Positions 1 to 13,959 of a DNA stretch of 64,000 bases are shown piece by piece. Positions within the stretch are counted from its first letter, which is position 1. Each line of letters opens with the position of its first letter. This stretch comes from Anseranas semipalmata (taxonomy: Eukaryota; Chordata; Aves; Anseriformes; Anseranatidae). Under the pieces are notes generated by a model. The model searched no databases. It saw only the letters and a list, made by a program, of their open reading frames with translations, and was not told where the DNA came from. The stretch spans positions 1,529,320-1,593,319 of the forward strand of contig VXAA01005234.1 in NCBI GenBank assembly GCA_013399115.1, written 5' to 3'. The position numbers and the translations under genes were made by a program.

Positions 1-125
1 GGGTAGGGTGTTACCCATCAAGAGTCGAAAACCAGCAAGTAACCCCTCCTCCCCCTCCTCATAAACCCCACACCCATCTCTGAGGGATCCAAGCATCCCT
101 GGCGGGAAGGAGTCCAAGAATTCTT

Positions 126-250
126 TATGCACATAAGAATGTCCCCTTGCCACATCATAATCCTGTTTGCTACCAGTGCCACACACTGATGGTCTAGGTC
201 AAACACCAGATGTTAATAAACCTCAGCAACAACTGCTTGGAGAAAATGCA
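126..250 (-). repeat. Probable CR1/L3-type LINE fragment (3' part, minus strand)
   Basis: On the plus strand the series CATAAGAATG, ATCCTGTTTGCTACCAGTGCCA and ACCAGATG follows the order of the reverse complement of the CR1-like 3' end (the segment around the cagtatcctgtc...cagtggcc motif). It is strongly decayed, and the edges are approximate. Confidence 0.4.
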
Positions 251-3200
251 GATAATTGGTCTCATACCTTCTATTAGGAAAAAAAAATCATGACGAAAGA
301 AAACATGCAATAAAAAAAATGCATCTTGGTTGCTTTTAACATTCTTTTCTAAAAGCTAATTTTAGCTCTATGGTTGGAACTTAAAGGCAGATGCACATCT
401 GGTGTAATCTGCTTACTTCCACAGGTCTGGCCCACGGCACTTCTTTCCTCCTTTGCTCAAAGCAGCTGTCTCACACGGCTTGGGATGTGAAAGTGTAACG
501 GGTTAATTAATGGGAGATTCACGATGTTTCCCTGCGCGCTCTCAGCTCCAGACAAACTTGGATGACGAAGGCCTCACTGCGATCAGGTGCTGACTGTAAA
601 ACAACTTCCTTCTGTTTCCCCCAGCATTCAGAAAGTGCTTGGGTTGTTCTGTCATAAACGCATTAATATCTGGCTTGTAGTCACCATTTGTTTCACCGCC
701 TTTTGCTACTACCATGATTTACATACATTTGCTATAGTCAAAAGAAGCCCTGAGCAACAGGCAGAAAATACTGGTCTGTGATGCCAGTCGTGCTATCTGT
801 AGGTGCATTTCTTCTGCCTTTGAGCCATTATTACCATATATGCCCTTCAAAAATAGTTTCCAGGCAGATGTTTATATTTTGCCATTGGATTGGCTGTGGC
901 TCAGAGAAGATCAGATACAGTCAAATTCTGCTGCTACTGCAGATAATGCAAATCCCCCACAGATAAGTGAGGTCAATTATCTGTAATAAGTCACTGGAAT
1001 TACATGCCAAGCAAAGAGTTCTGCATTAATCAAGAATCACAGTTATATGGGCTCCATTGCCCATTAACTCTAGCAGTTGGCAATGTTATTGATCAGGGAT
1101 ATTTTCCAGGATATTTCAGTCCACACTTTGCTCACTTCCTAGTCACGAGTGGTTCCCATTATTGGCTTGCAGGACCACGTTGCTTATCAAACCTGTTACT
1201 TCATCGCACATACTGTATTAATACCCAGCATCAGGGCCCCACTTGGCTACGCCAGCAGCGATATGGGCTGCTGTCTACAAGTTAACAATTTTGCATGCGT
1301 GTTCCTATATGGGAGTAATCATATTAAAATACCTGAAACAGAGCATCCACCCCTCTACAGATCTTCATTTCCGTGCTGTGCAGAATAACCCTGCTCGGTG
1401 AGCCTCTTCTGTGCTGGGGGAGTTTTGCCAGGCACCTGAAGGTGAAGGGAGCAGGTCTCAGCAGTCACCAGCTTTTGTGGTTTTCCACAGTACATCCACA
1501 CAGGGACCCAGAATTGCCATCAGCTGTTCAGGAGATATTTTTAAAGTTCTTCAGGACAGATAGCAGGGAGTTTGGACAAGTGCTTCTGCAAGGCTGTTAC
1601 CCATGGCTCCCCTGAGAAGGTGGGTAAGACCCAATTTGTCAAGCTTCACACATGCAAAATGCAACTGCCCTGTTCTTCACATGCAACACATTCATCCCAG
1701 CCTCCTCTGCCTGCCACCACCTTATCCCCTGAGTTGCCATCCCTGTCTCCTCGGACACCAAAAGCTGCACGGATGGATGGATGAGACAAGCCATGAACTG
1801 AAGCAGCACGCGTTCTCGACACCGAGACGTGGCCAGCAGCAGCCACGCACGCAGCGCAGCAATGCACACCAGCACCTCAGACGAGCCACACTTACAGGGT
1901 GAGAGAAGGATGGAGAAAAAAGGGCAAGTTCACAACCAAGCATCTCCTTTGCCTGGTGAGCTCTCAGCAGGCCATACCACAGACAATGCTGCCATCTCTG
2001 ACACTTTGGCTTTCGCCCGATTTCCCATACAACAGAAAACATTCACAATACCCACACCGTGCCCTTCAGTCTGTCCTGCTGACCTTTCTCATTATGTGCT
2101 GGTTTTTAACAGACAAAGCTGTAAGTGGCATTTATTTATTGTGCTATTTACAGGGAGGAAATTTATAAAACATGTTAAAAACTTTACAAGGAGAGTGAGC
2201 CTTTCCAAAAGCTCAGAAGCACAAACTCGGTTTTGCCAGAGTTTGGTTGCTTCATGCAAGAAACACAGCCTCTGCAGGGCTTTGTACCATTGAGAAAGGA
2301 ATAACTTGAAGACAAGGAGTGGTACTTCTCCCTAGTACACATACGTCGGCAATTAGAACTTTCTCCAAGCTTTGCTTTTTAATTTAGTGTTTGCACACAG
2401 CCTGTTTAGGTGAAACAGGCTCACTCCGAAGAGGACAGTCAGATGCTGGAGCACGCAATAACTTCGTTTACAAGGAGAAAGGCGGCAGCTGGAGAAGAGG
2501 GGGAGAGGATGTGTGAAACCCTGAATCAGTCAGTTGTTACCCCAACATTCTTCAAGAAATTGCCGTGGTCTGTATAATGTGGGTAGTTTGGAGCAGTTGT
2601 GCAGTAAATATTTTTCCCCAAGCACTTTTCATGCTTGAGTTTTAAGGTTTTCAGAGGGATTTTTTATTTAAAAAAAAAAAAAAAAAGTTTTTTTGTTGGA
2701 AGATCAACGACTTAATGAAAAAAGTCTGAGATGCAAGAGCAAGGCTATCGCTTCAAGAGTGCTTCCAGATTTACATAAATAACATTCCTGCTGCATAAAC
2801 ATCTTGGCAAAGGCAGAGTATCTAACCCCCTCCTACTCTATTGGCCTCCACTAAACTCTGCAGAATATTAAAACCCCTTGATGGTAACATGTTCTCGGCC
2901 AGAAACAAATCATTAGTTTGGATGAGGGCATCAAACTGCATCTGCTCTGTTCCCTGAAGTTCCAAGTGCAAGAGATTTAGCAGGGAGGGGAGAGGATTTC
3001 TTTGATAGAGGGATTCAGAAAAACGGCAATTGATATAATTTTAAAGCAGATACAGATACAAGGAGATGTGTCTTTTACAGACAAAGACACATGGGAATGG
3101 TCTGGTATAATTAAAAGGGGAGATGGGCTCAAGCTGTGGAGTTTGGAGGTGGACCTGAACGCTCAGGATTTTCGGGTCAGGACTCTTGTTCTGTCCGTAA

Positions 3201-6200
3201 TGCATGGCTAAGATGCTCCTGAGGCTTGGTCCATAGATCAATTTTACCAAAAGTTAGGAAGGGGGAGGAAAGAGTTCAATCCAGGCTCATCTTTAAGTAA
3301 AAAGGAAGAAAAAGAATGATCCAAAGAGGGAAGCTGCCCAACGCTGCACGGGACCCTGCTCAGTGGGAAGCAAGCCGAATTAAGGGAGCTAGCACAGCTG
3401 AAAGAGCTTGCAGCAGAAAAGGGACTCTTACGGTACAGGCTGCGTATTTTCCCCCATTGCTGAAACTACCCACAAGCCGGCAGTGAAGAAGAGCGGCACA
3501 TATGAAGCCATTGCCAGTTTTTAATTCCCCTCTAGGTCTCCCTGCACAGAAGGAATTATTTTGGTCTCAGGTCTTCTCTTTCACGAAAGCACTGCATGAC
3601 CAGAGCCACCCAGAGCAACTCCTACCCACCACAGCAATATCTGATTGATTCTACAAGGTGAAGAAATCTCTTTTACTAGGTAGATTAATGAAAATCGGGG
3701 ACAGTTGAAGGTTTTTTTTTTTTTTTTTTTAATTTCTAATCTAGTCTCTCTTTTTGTTTTTTTCCTCCAGAAACTGCTAGCTTTTTGCTTCCTCAGAGGT
3801 TCTTCTTTAAGCCCACAAGAACATCCTGCGTGGATCTGCAGGGACAAATGATTTCTTGAAACATACTGGTCTTAATCAGCCTAATCTTTCATGACAGGAC
3901 AGAACAGCCTGGACAGCTATTAGATTTAGTACAGCTACTCTGAGCAGCACTGTTTTGTCAAAATTATGCAACCTAGACTTTGATAGGCTTTGGGGATTTT
4001 CTCAGTGGTTCCTTATGAGCCTGTTGGTGCCCCTCACATTTCAATGACCACAATATGAACATTAAATGTATTTCCTTTCCCACAGCTGGATACTGTCCCA
4101 TCTGTTCTGAGACAGCCAAAGTGTCAAGTAAGCCAGACAAGGCAGACAATTTTTCATGCAAATCTGTTGACTTTAGGATTTTTAAATATATGTCTTTTTA
4201 ATAACCCACAGATTATCTCACAAAAAACAGGTCATTTGCAAGAGTTCCTCCAGCAGTCCTTGGCATCGTTAGCTAACGTTGCAACGCACATATATTATTC
4301 TCACAAGAAAACCTGGCAGAAGGACAGAAAGAAATGCCATGTATAGTCAAACTAATGGTCTAGTCTGGGATGTCGCATCTGACAGCGCTCAGTCTGGATG
4401 CCTGAGAGGGATGCACACAACCCCTCACCAACTGTACAATCAGAGCACTCTCCAGCTGTGCAGCACAGGTGGAAGGGAGAAAACCAGATTCAAAGCATTG
4501 CTCCAGGCAGAGGGATCAGTGTCACGTCATTCCCTGGCACCTGCGGCACCCCCATGTCCTCCCACGCTAGGGTTTTCCGTCCTTTTCACTATGGCATTGC
4601 ACGCAAGAAGATTCTTCAGATAAGCAGCATAGTGTGGGAAGCAGCAGCACCGACAGGGTCAGGTCTCAAAATGATTTACGCAAATCCAAGGAAATAATCT
4701 GTTAAATCGATCAATGTTACAAGTAGCCAACTCCTAGTGCATGTAGCACTCACAATTAACTTAATTCCAAAGAGCAGCCAAAGTCACAGCCTCTGTTCAG
4801 CACCATCTGTGACTCACTCACTCATCAGATCTCTTGGAGCAAGGTAGGGATTTGAACAAAAGAAGCGCCTTGTGACTATGAAACACTGCACCACAGTGAT
4901 GCAGAAGAGCCTTTCTTGCATCTTGATTTTCAAACCACCATTTTAATCCCTTTCCTTTTTAATTAAATGCTCCACAATAAAATAGACTGGAAGAAGAAGC
5001 TGGCAAAGCATCCCAAAATGGAAGCCAAAGATGTTAATTGCCTTCCTGCCACACATTATATGATAAATTTGCCATCGGTTAGAGATGCAAGACCCCTCAC
5101 CCAACAGAAGATGCTACCAGCAGGAGGCTGCCCACAGTAGCTTCCAGCCTCTGGATTTTTTGTCCCTTTCCCAGCAGAGCCTGCTCTGGTTAGCTCTCAG
5201 AGCACACCTTGGCTTACCTGGGCTCTGGAGCAGGACCAAACCGAGGAGTACCTGACACCCACCAGAGACAAGCCCTCTCGCTCCTTATAAATGTACGCAG
5301 ACATTTGATTAATCCAGGTGAGGTTCATTTCTCTGTATTTCAGTGATGACTTAACAGGGCCCGGAATAATGCTGGGAAGCTCACGTGGCCAGGGCAGCAG
5401 GACTCTCCCAACCTCTGGAGTAACAGCAAGACAAAGGAATCGGCTGCATTGAAGATCTCCAACTCCTGCTAGCAGCTTCTCATGGGGCAGCTCTGCAATC
5501 ACAGAGAAGGTGCCTGCCTTTCTAGCACCAAAATTACCAAGAAAGAGGCAATCATGGGCTATACATGGAGTAACCAAGCATCAGATAGACCCAAGACACT
5601 GTTTCAGAAAGTAGGCCATTCCCCTTTGCATAACACATGTTATTCCTGGGAATAGAGGGACCATAGTTCTCTGGATACCTTGGGGACTTTGTCATTTCCA
5701 CCAATCCCTCCTTAAAAAAAAAAAAAAAAAAAAAAAAAGCAACTTATTTTCTGAAACTCTGCTTTACAGAGCTGAGTTTCTAAACTCAAAACGCATGATG
5801 CAGAACAGCTGACTTTATGTAAGATTTGTTATTAGAAACAGTTCATTGCCGAACTGCGATTTCATGAGATGCACCTCGTTCAGAGCACAGGCGTATGCCC
5901 TGCGTACATATGTACGTGCAGAATAACCTGGCTAAAAATGCTCAGTTTGCTCCCTTCAAGTGCCTGGGGCAGATCCTGACTCAGAGACTCCTCCACATTA
6001 TTTTCCATGGGAGGAAACGAGTTATTTTGCAGAGGGTCTGAACAGACTAGATGCCAGTTCCTTGCTGGTAAATACCATTTCCAACCTCACTTGCAGTCTC
6101 CAACAGATGTTTCTGCTTTTCAGTGTAATGGAAATTTTATGGACCATTTTCTCCTCCTCCTGTTCCCTAGGAGGGAGCATTAGACCCAAAATGCCCTCAG

Positions 6201-6454
6201 AAGCACAGTGGTCTCCTCCTCCTAAAATGCACTTCAGAGTAAGGTCCCTAGCAGATCAGGGAGACAGTCAAACCACTCAGGTGTGGATTAGCCTCAGCTG
6301 GAGAACCAGACATCTTGGGAACAGTTGCACAAAGGTTTCACTCGTCCAACAGCTTTCACTGGAGAATCTCCTAATGCCTCCTAAAACGTGAACTGGAGGG
6401 TAAAAACTTTTGGCAACTGCTACGTTATTTTTCTGCCCTTCTAACTTTTGGTTG
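251..6454. other. Gene-free intergenic stretch
   Basis: No coding exon, RNA gene or clear repeat family was recognised. There are long homopolymers: A17 at 2670..2686, T19 at 3712..3730 and A25 at 5714..5738. A small CpG cluster lies at about 1806..1860. Open frames here (up to 154 codons near 1829..2293) have no recognisable protein features. Confidence 0.6.
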
Positions 6455-6540
6455 GCATTTATTAAGTCGGAGAAACTGAGGCACATGAAGTCGTTTGCTG
6501 GAGGATGCACCATCAGGGCGGAGCCAGGACTGAGTCCGCA
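6455..6540 (-). repeat. MIR-type SINE fragment
   Basis: The plus strand carries GAGAAACTGAGGCAC followed about 40 bases later by GGCGGAGCCAGGACT. These match the reverse complement of the MIR core and 3' part (GTGCCTCAGTTTCC; the segment near GGCAGAGCCGGGATT) in order and spacing. MIRs are ancient amniote SINEs, consistent with the decay seen. Confidence 0.65.
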
Positions 6541-7157
6541 TGTACGCAGTGCAGGCGCTTCCTCGGAGAGAAGAGCCAAAACACGAACAGTATGGGACAG
6601 AGATGGGGAAAATCTTTGCCAGTGTAGACAAAGTATCAAATAAAAGGGTCTGATGTGCATCCTGAGAATCCACATTTTCCCTCGCCAGGCTCTCATGTCT
6701 GTGGGCTCACCGAGCTGCGTGCAAACACCGGCACCTCTCCAGACTGCTCAAATAAACCGGGCACGCTGTGATGTTCCTTAAGCAAAAACCAAACAAAAGT
6801 TGGGGAATCCCATTGACTCGCACCTGTTTTAATTATTATTTTTTTAAGGGCCCAGGACTTAGTGAATGAGAATATTATCCCATGGGGATTGAGAACACAA
6901 TGGAAACAGGAAACTTTTAAAAAGCATTTCTGTGGAGATATTATCTCACTGCTGTAGGACACAAGATTTACTTAATTGCAGCCAAGGAAGTTTTAGATTA
7001 CGCTTTGCAAAGTCTGCACGAAAGTCTCAGCTATCATGGGGAAGGCTCCTTGCATGGCTATTTCTTTTAAGACATGTGCCTTTCCCCGAACATGTTAACT
7101 GGAGGGGATTTGGTGATAATGCAAGTAGGTTCAGAATACTTCAAAGCCTCAAATTAG

Positions 7158-7440
7158 ATTCAGGGCATCACAACCCATGATAAAGAATATAAAATTGCTT
7201 TTTTAGCAGATGACATCCTGCTTTCTCTCAGTGAAACACAAGACTCTATTCAATGCCTTAGAGAAGTTTTAGAGGCCAACAATCCTGTTTCTGGTTCTTT
7301 TTGTGTGCATAAATATGGCCAAGACAGAGGCAATGCCTCCAGGCAGCTCCCCAGCAAAATCCCTCTTAATTTTCCATGCCAATAGTCCCTAGAAGGATTC
7401 AAATCCATAAGAAGCCAAATCTCACTTCACTTAAATAAAC
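7158..7440 (+). mobile_element. Decayed L1-like LINE ORF2 reverse transcriptase fragment
   Basis: From 7158 the plus strand reads IQGITTHDKEYKIAFLADD followed by ILLSLSETQ; the ADD at 7206..7214 is the reverse transcriptase catalytic motif (usually F/YADD). After a +1 frameshift near 7290..7308, another frame reads INMAKTEAMPPG, resembling the SGYKIN-x-x-KSEA segment that follows ADD in L1-clade ORF2. A possible YLGIQI-like segment near 7396 is less certain. Stops and the frameshift show it is dead. The family is assigned by eye; the wider edges are unknown. Confidence 0.75.
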
Positions 7441-10400
7441 TCATAACAGTAAGTCTCCAATCCTTTTATGTGACACACATCATGGTTTTCAAAGATGGTC
7501 TAACTCCCCATTATCTATGCTTGATTAAGTCCACTTACTGAAAATGGCTGTCCTTCTGAGTACTTCATTTTCTGCAGGGTCCCTGGTACTTGAGCCTTTA
7601 ACAGTACTTGAACCTAAATCCACCCCATTCCCCCCACCCCAAAAAGAAGACAAAAAAAAGGGGGGAGAAAAAAAGAGAAGAATATTCAGCACTTTCATAC
7701 AGCTCTAGATGGGGCCAATTTCATCCTAATCAGCATCTAAGAATCCAAGTTCCCTGTGCTGCAGGAACGATGGAAACTGATTCACTACAGGTTTGTGTCC
7801 TGTGCCCCCACTTTTTACTTTTTACACTTTATATTCCTACTCTTGTTGCCTCTGATGTTCTCAGACTGCATGGCCGGGTCACCACGGCTTGCCTGGAGCT
7901 GCGTGCAAACCAACCATCCCAATAGCACATGTGAGCCGATGGGTGTTTGATGGTTGATGTGACCGTCAATGACCACTTGAGCTCCTCCAACCCTGTTTGT
8001 GATGGAAACATGACAGCTGGGTCCTCATTACTCACTCACTTGCCAACTCTACTGAAACGTGCTAAGGACACAGTAGTATCTTTGGGACCGCCACCCCTTT
8101 ACTTTGTCAAACTGGGTTATTGGGTCCAAACCGTTTCTGTTCCAGCCCAACTTCTTGCTACCACTGTGTGGTCCCACGGAAACCAGATCAATGACATGGT
8201 CATTCTGCAAGTGTGGAAGAATGTGGCAAAAAGGCAACAACAAACGACTGACCAGGTCTCTGGATACCAGGACCTTCTCCAGCAGGCCAGGGAGATACTG
8301 GCCATACCTCCAGGGAACCTGTGCTGAAAGACGTTCAGAGGAATTGTCAGAACTGTACATTAACTTACCACAGTAGGATTGGTTCTAACACCAGAAGATA
8401 TCAGCTCCAGCCTTTGGAGCCAAGAAACACTTATCTGAACACCACCAAATGAAACAACCCAACTTCCTTGGATTTCTGTTCATTTAGGAAGCAGGATGCA
8501 AGGCTATCGAAACAGTAGTGAGATACCGGTTCAACCACATAAGCCCTATGAACGCACAGGTTGCATATTACTACATGCTTCACATTCTATACACAGTGGG
8601 TCAATTGATCCCAAAATCTCCAGGTTATATACAAAGCAATCCTTCTGTACTTCTAAATATGATGATTCAGAACTTAAAAAAAAAAAAGTCTGACTTAGAA
8701 AGTGAAGGGATGTTTGTGTTTATTTTGTTTTGAAGAAGAAAGCAAAACTCAGGATTTGTATCCAGTGAGTGTTTTTGGATATTTTATTACATCTGTGCTA
8801 CCATATTTCCCTGCAACAGTGCCTCTTATTTCCCCTGAGCAATCAAAAACCCATGAACTGCATGCTAAGTTGTGATTGTCCCATGACCTTCTCTAGCTAC
8901 TAAGTTCAAAGCTACTGAAAGGTTTCGACAGCTACTATGAAATGATGTAACCAATCATTTCCATGTGTTAACTTTCAAGGTATTAAAAGAGGAACCATCC
9001 TTCAAGTAACAAAAACATTAAATAAGGATTAATCATTCAGCTCCATTACTTCTTTATTGATGCTAGCATAGCAAATTAAAGTGTCTCTGCAGCATCCCCC
9101 AAACTTCTATGCCTTTGAATGTTCCCTTACACCACAGCAGTGCTTTGATGCTCTCACAGATCTAACAGAGACCCTAAATAGGGTGGAAACCCATGGCTGG
9201 GATGAAGAGAGAAAGTGAAACCTTCTCTTTTGGCAGCACTTTGCATTTATATCAACTTGAACTGCTCCCAAAATACCACCTGAGGGACTTAACTGCTTTC
9301 TGCGAGCCCAACCTTCTGTGGAGTTATGCAGACAAGAAAGAAGTTTGCGTGGAGGTGTAAGCAGAAAATACAATTTTTTTTTTGAAGCCTCAAAATAAAC
9401 AAAAAAAATGTGAATTTTTGTTCACATTCCAAATGGAGACTCAAAAAGAATCTACTTTCATCCAGTTACCTTCTCGTATTAACAACCAGGATGAGTTATG
9501 TCTTACAGGAAAGGCTGCCCTCAATCAGCACGTGCAGCCATTTTAAAAATAACTTTTTTTTTTTTTTNACTTTTTTTTTTTTTTTTTTAATATATATAAA
9601 TGGCATCAGAAATACCCAGGCATTCTTATAGCAACCTGAGCAGCTTTGCTGCCCTGGCTCATGGTTGCATGGCATCTGAAAAAATTTCCAGTGCCTTTAG
9701 ACCAGAAGGAAGTCACAAAGCTATTCTCCCTCACTGCTGGCTGCCATTATCCACAAGTTACCTGCTCATTTAGCAACAAGAAAGCCACTTCTCTTTGTGT
9801 CAGAAGATAAGAATCCTTTTCAGCTTCTGCATGAACATCAGACAAGAAGGCTTTCTATAATACTGATCATTGAAATACCTCAACACTTAAGCATACAACA
9901 TCGCATCTGTTATAAATATCATCTTCGTTTAGAGATATAATCACTATGGTAATGAAAATATTTCAGAGTAGTTCTTTGCCTGCAAGGAATATGTATTTTT
10001 CAGACATAAATGAAGCGTACTTTGCTCTCCCTCTCAGCTTCCTCTGCCACAGCCCCCACAGCCAACCCCAAGCAGGGAAGAACAAGCCATAATGCAGAAC
10101 AAAACCAAAATAAAATTGAAACCTGATAAGGCCACATTCTCAGGGAGAAGCCATGTGTGAGATATTTTTGCTTAATTATTTCAAGAAATGTATGGCCCCT
10201 TGGCTGTCACCAAGGTTGGCCTTGTCAGGCTAATATCATGACAAACTATTGTGCAGACAATCACTAGACACTTCAAGTATTTGAGACCAGCTAATCAGCT
10301 CGTGTTTCATATTCCTTCCCCAAGTTTTAAACTGAAATAGAGCCCTTACTGTTTTGCATCATGCCCTTTTCCTGCTCCTCTTATAGGTGTTAGAGAGATG

Positions 10401-13400
10401 TCCAGTTGCAGAGATGCGAGACTTTCTCAGTTTGTATGCACACACTTGCATTACTGCTGTCACTTGCTTCAAGAGCTAGTTTTCCTAATGCTTTTCAGTC
10501 TCATCAGACCTATAGAAAATGCTATACCAAGTCTGATTGCAGATAAATAGCGATTGTAGATTATCTCTAAAGAAATAACTCAGCAGGAGGGAATTCCAGT
10601 GCCTGAGTTTCAGTCGGTCATGCCTCGGTGCCTTGTACATCTGGCTGAGAAGACAGGTGCTTTCAGTCGTAAATTATACAGGATATTGAAAAAGCACCCA
10701 CTGATGATATTAGAAAGGGAGCTGTTTGCTTTCCAAATAGATCATCATCTCTGGGCTAAATGAGGTTTTAATATCTAGAGGGAATAATGGCATGATTTTT
10801 CCTCTCTTAAACAATGTCTGTTATGTATCCCACTGTGTAGGTAACCTGTGGTATGATTTAATGCTGCGTCCATGACAGCTTCAGTGCTGTTCCTATGCAG
10901 AAGGCAAAGGAAAGCCCAACACAAATACAGCAGAACACCTTACTGCATGGAAAGCCTCCAGCTAACCAGACTAGAGATGTATTAGAAATAACCAAGGGAA
11001 AAAAAAAAAAAAAAGGACACCCAAGTCTGAGTTCATTAGTGAGCTTTAACGTTTCTAAGTGAAGAAAATTAGAAAGGTAATGGGTAGGGGAAATCATGGC
11101 ATTACTGAATGAAGCAGCAAAAGAGACTATCATTAAGTGAGACTTTACCATTCATGCACCTGCATTAAGTGCAAAGAGCACTGATCTCTTGGCAAGTCTG
11201 GCAAGCGATATTGCTGAGCTGACCCTGGAAATCTGATGCTTGGGATTCAAAAGTCAAGTTAAATCACGGCTTTAGAGCTTTAAAAATCCATTCAGGAACA
11301 TGCTTGCCCTGCAGAGGATGAAAAACCTGCATTAAGACAGGAAGATGATTGCTGGGAACGGCTGCTGAAAGCCAATCCAACAAAACCTGGAACAAAAAGA
11401 TTGGTTTCCAGCCACCAACCTGCTCCGTAGCTGCAGGAATGGCCAAAGAAGGGAACAGAACAGGGCAGCTGGGGCAAAATCCCCTCCGTCCACAGCAGCA
11501 CACCCTAAACTAGATTACAGCAGATAGATGTCATCTCCAGAAGCAAGGGGATGTTATCACGTACAGTAGTAACGGCAAAGAGATGCCAGCACTGCTACTT
11601 CTTTGGTACAAACCTAACAGGGACCTGGATGTCACTCACCCTAAATAGGACTTGTTACAAAAGACTTGCCCATACATAGGTATCTGGATTTACCCTAGTA
11701 ACACAGAGTTTCGAGAATTTCCCCCCCTTTTTTTTTCTTCCCTCCCTCCCCAAAACAGAATTCCTTGAATTTGAAAGGATGTAACCAAACTCCAGAGTAC
11801 ATAGGGAAGGGGCAGTACATCAGTAAGCCATTCAGGAGCTTTCTGCTGGGCCATTTTACCTTCTGCTGCAGAAGTCAGACCTCAACAGAGCCTAGAAAGT
11901 ACATAGGCAGGGACACGGGCTGATCTCTGCACCACCCCACACATATTTGTCAGTAGTTATTCAGAATAGTTATTCTGAACCTGTTTCTCCAAGTGACCTT
12001 TGTCCATTTTTATTTTCATGGCTCTCAGTGTCACTATCATGATGACTGCCCAAGCTTTGGGTGGAGAAGCCACGGAAAACCAAGTTTCTGGTACATAAAG
12101 AGACAACAGAAGCATGCTCAGATCTTTTTGTAAATGGGTAGGAAACACCATAATACTTGTTTATAACATCTGGTGACAAAAAGTAATTGCTAAATGACAG
12201 CTTGACTTAGGGAGAATATGCATTAAAACTAGAAATATGGAATTGACTAAGCTGGCAAACATAGCCATTTTGGGGGAACTAGAGACTAGAAATCTGAGTT
12301 TGATTAGGAAATAGAATAAAAGCAGTAGCGTGGGGCTTTTCCGCCACTCTTCTGATTACTGTGGACTTTATTATCATTGTGTACTTGAGAGGTAAGTGTT
12401 TTCGGTGATGTCAGATGTGGCATAGCTCATGAAACTGCCTCAAGATGCCCATGTTCATCAGAACGACAGTAACAATATGCTTTTAACTGCTGCATCTTTT
12501 GGGGGGAACACTGGTAACAGTATATACTTCTATTTATTAGACTGGTATGATAAAATGGGCTGCAGTACAAAAATACTTCTATTACCACAATAAAAGGACG
12601 CGACCACTGCATTGCCAGAAGCAATGCCACAACTCCCTGCTGTATTGCTATGCTAAGGTTGATAATAGTCCTGAGCAGTGTAACACAGGAACAAATCACT
12701 TCTTTGCTAACAAGGAGAAGCTGCACATGGTAATAGCAAGGATGAAATCACACAGAAGAAAACTAAGAAACTGCAGGTGAGCAAAGAATTTGACAGCTCT
12801 TTTAGACCATGAAATATAAAAGCAGAAAAGAAACCTGGAGGAGCTCTCTGTGTAAGCTTACTCCAGACAGCCCGTTTTGGGGAGGATACATGCACTGGCG
12901 AATGGAAGCAGAGGATGTCTGCAGTGTTTACAAACAGTATGTGAAGAGGTAGCTTTTAACTGGAGCTGTGCGGAATGTCCCTTGAGGAAAGCGGGGGTGA
13001 AAAATGAAGAAATTCTGCAAATCAGCTTCCTGGAATAATGCTTTTTAAATCTTTCTTAACAAGGCATAAATTATGCCTTCTAAAATGCAAAAATAATGCC
13101 TCTGACAGTAAAAGGAATATGAATACCAAAGTCATTCTTCCTTAGAAGTGCTCACTATGGCAGCTACATAGCAGCTGCCTGTATAGCTGCACGCACTTAA
13201 AGACAAAGCCAAACACAGCTGCCCTGGGTAAAAACTGCATCCTGTGTTATATTTTCAAACCAAACATTTAAAGAGGTTGCAGTTTTGTGGATGTATTTAA
13301 TTTCCTTTGCACCATGGTAGCAACCCTGGCATTCCCAACCAATTTATTATACAAACAAGACTTCAGACTGGTATTTGTGTTTTGTAAAAACTCGGTCCCT

Positions 13401-13929
13401 CACTTAATGTACAGGTGGGATTATATAGAATAATAAATTGATCTTGTAGTTGATCAAAAGCACCTATCAGCTATCAACACCAAAGCTTAGGAACTCAGGT
13501 AACCAATCCAGAAAGTTTAGGCAGCTCGTTCAGCTCTGCCCGTGTAAGAGCATCCCTCCTGCAAGCCCAAGGTAAGACCTCACAGACAAATAAATAAATA
13601 AATCCACCATTATATACCAGAAAATTCAAGATGTCCAATATTCAGCCTTTTTCCTTACAAATGTAAGGTCTGAATTTCCTCTTTGCTAAGGCTACCTGCT
13701 TTTGGTGTTATTCTTACTACTAGGAGCAGGAATAGTGATATAATGATGATTTTTTTTCTTTTGAGACCACGTCATCCCTTAAGTTGGGACTTTCAAACTT
13801 CGTAAGTCATGAAATTATTCCCATTAAAGTGTTTATCCGAGAAAGATTGATCAGTTGCCTCTTCATTTTGTTTTTAAGGTTTCTTTAAGCTATGTACACT
13901 CCCGTCTACCACTACACTGTCAGCTAAAG
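7441..13929. other. Gene-free intergenic stretch
   Basis: No coding exon or recognisable repeat family was found. A T-rich tract at about 9553..9588 contains a single ambiguous base (N at 9568), a sequencing or assembly uncertainty in a homopolymer. An (AAAT)n run is at about 13588..13603. The open frame at 7947..8327 (126 codons) has no recognisable domain. Confidence 0.55.
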
Positions 13930-13959
13930 TGGACATCCAGAAACTGGACTGGATGTCCA
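13930..13959. repeat. Perfect 11-bp inverted repeat (hairpin)
   Basis: TGGACATCCAG at 13930..13940 and CTGGATGTCCA at 13949..13959 are exact reverse complements separated by 8 bases. The surrounding sequence gives no sign of a gene; function unknown. Confidence 0.9.

Noticed and set aside
1829..2293. 154-codon plus-strand open frame, the longest left of ASB7
   Set aside because: No domain, biased composition or family resemblance; an overlapping minus-strand frame of 106 codons shows that stops are simply sparse here.
5714..5738. Long poly(A) runs (here, 2670..2686, 32356..32373, 46472..46491) as tails of processed pseudogenes
   Set aside because: No gene-like sequence was recognised immediately upstream of any of them; simple homopolymer growth explains them.
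5960..6391. 143-codon plus-strand open frame
   Set aside because: No recognisable protein features, no splice context.
7947..8327. 126-codon plus-strand open frame just right of the L1-like relic
   Set aside because: It does not continue the reverse transcriptase and shows no other known motif.
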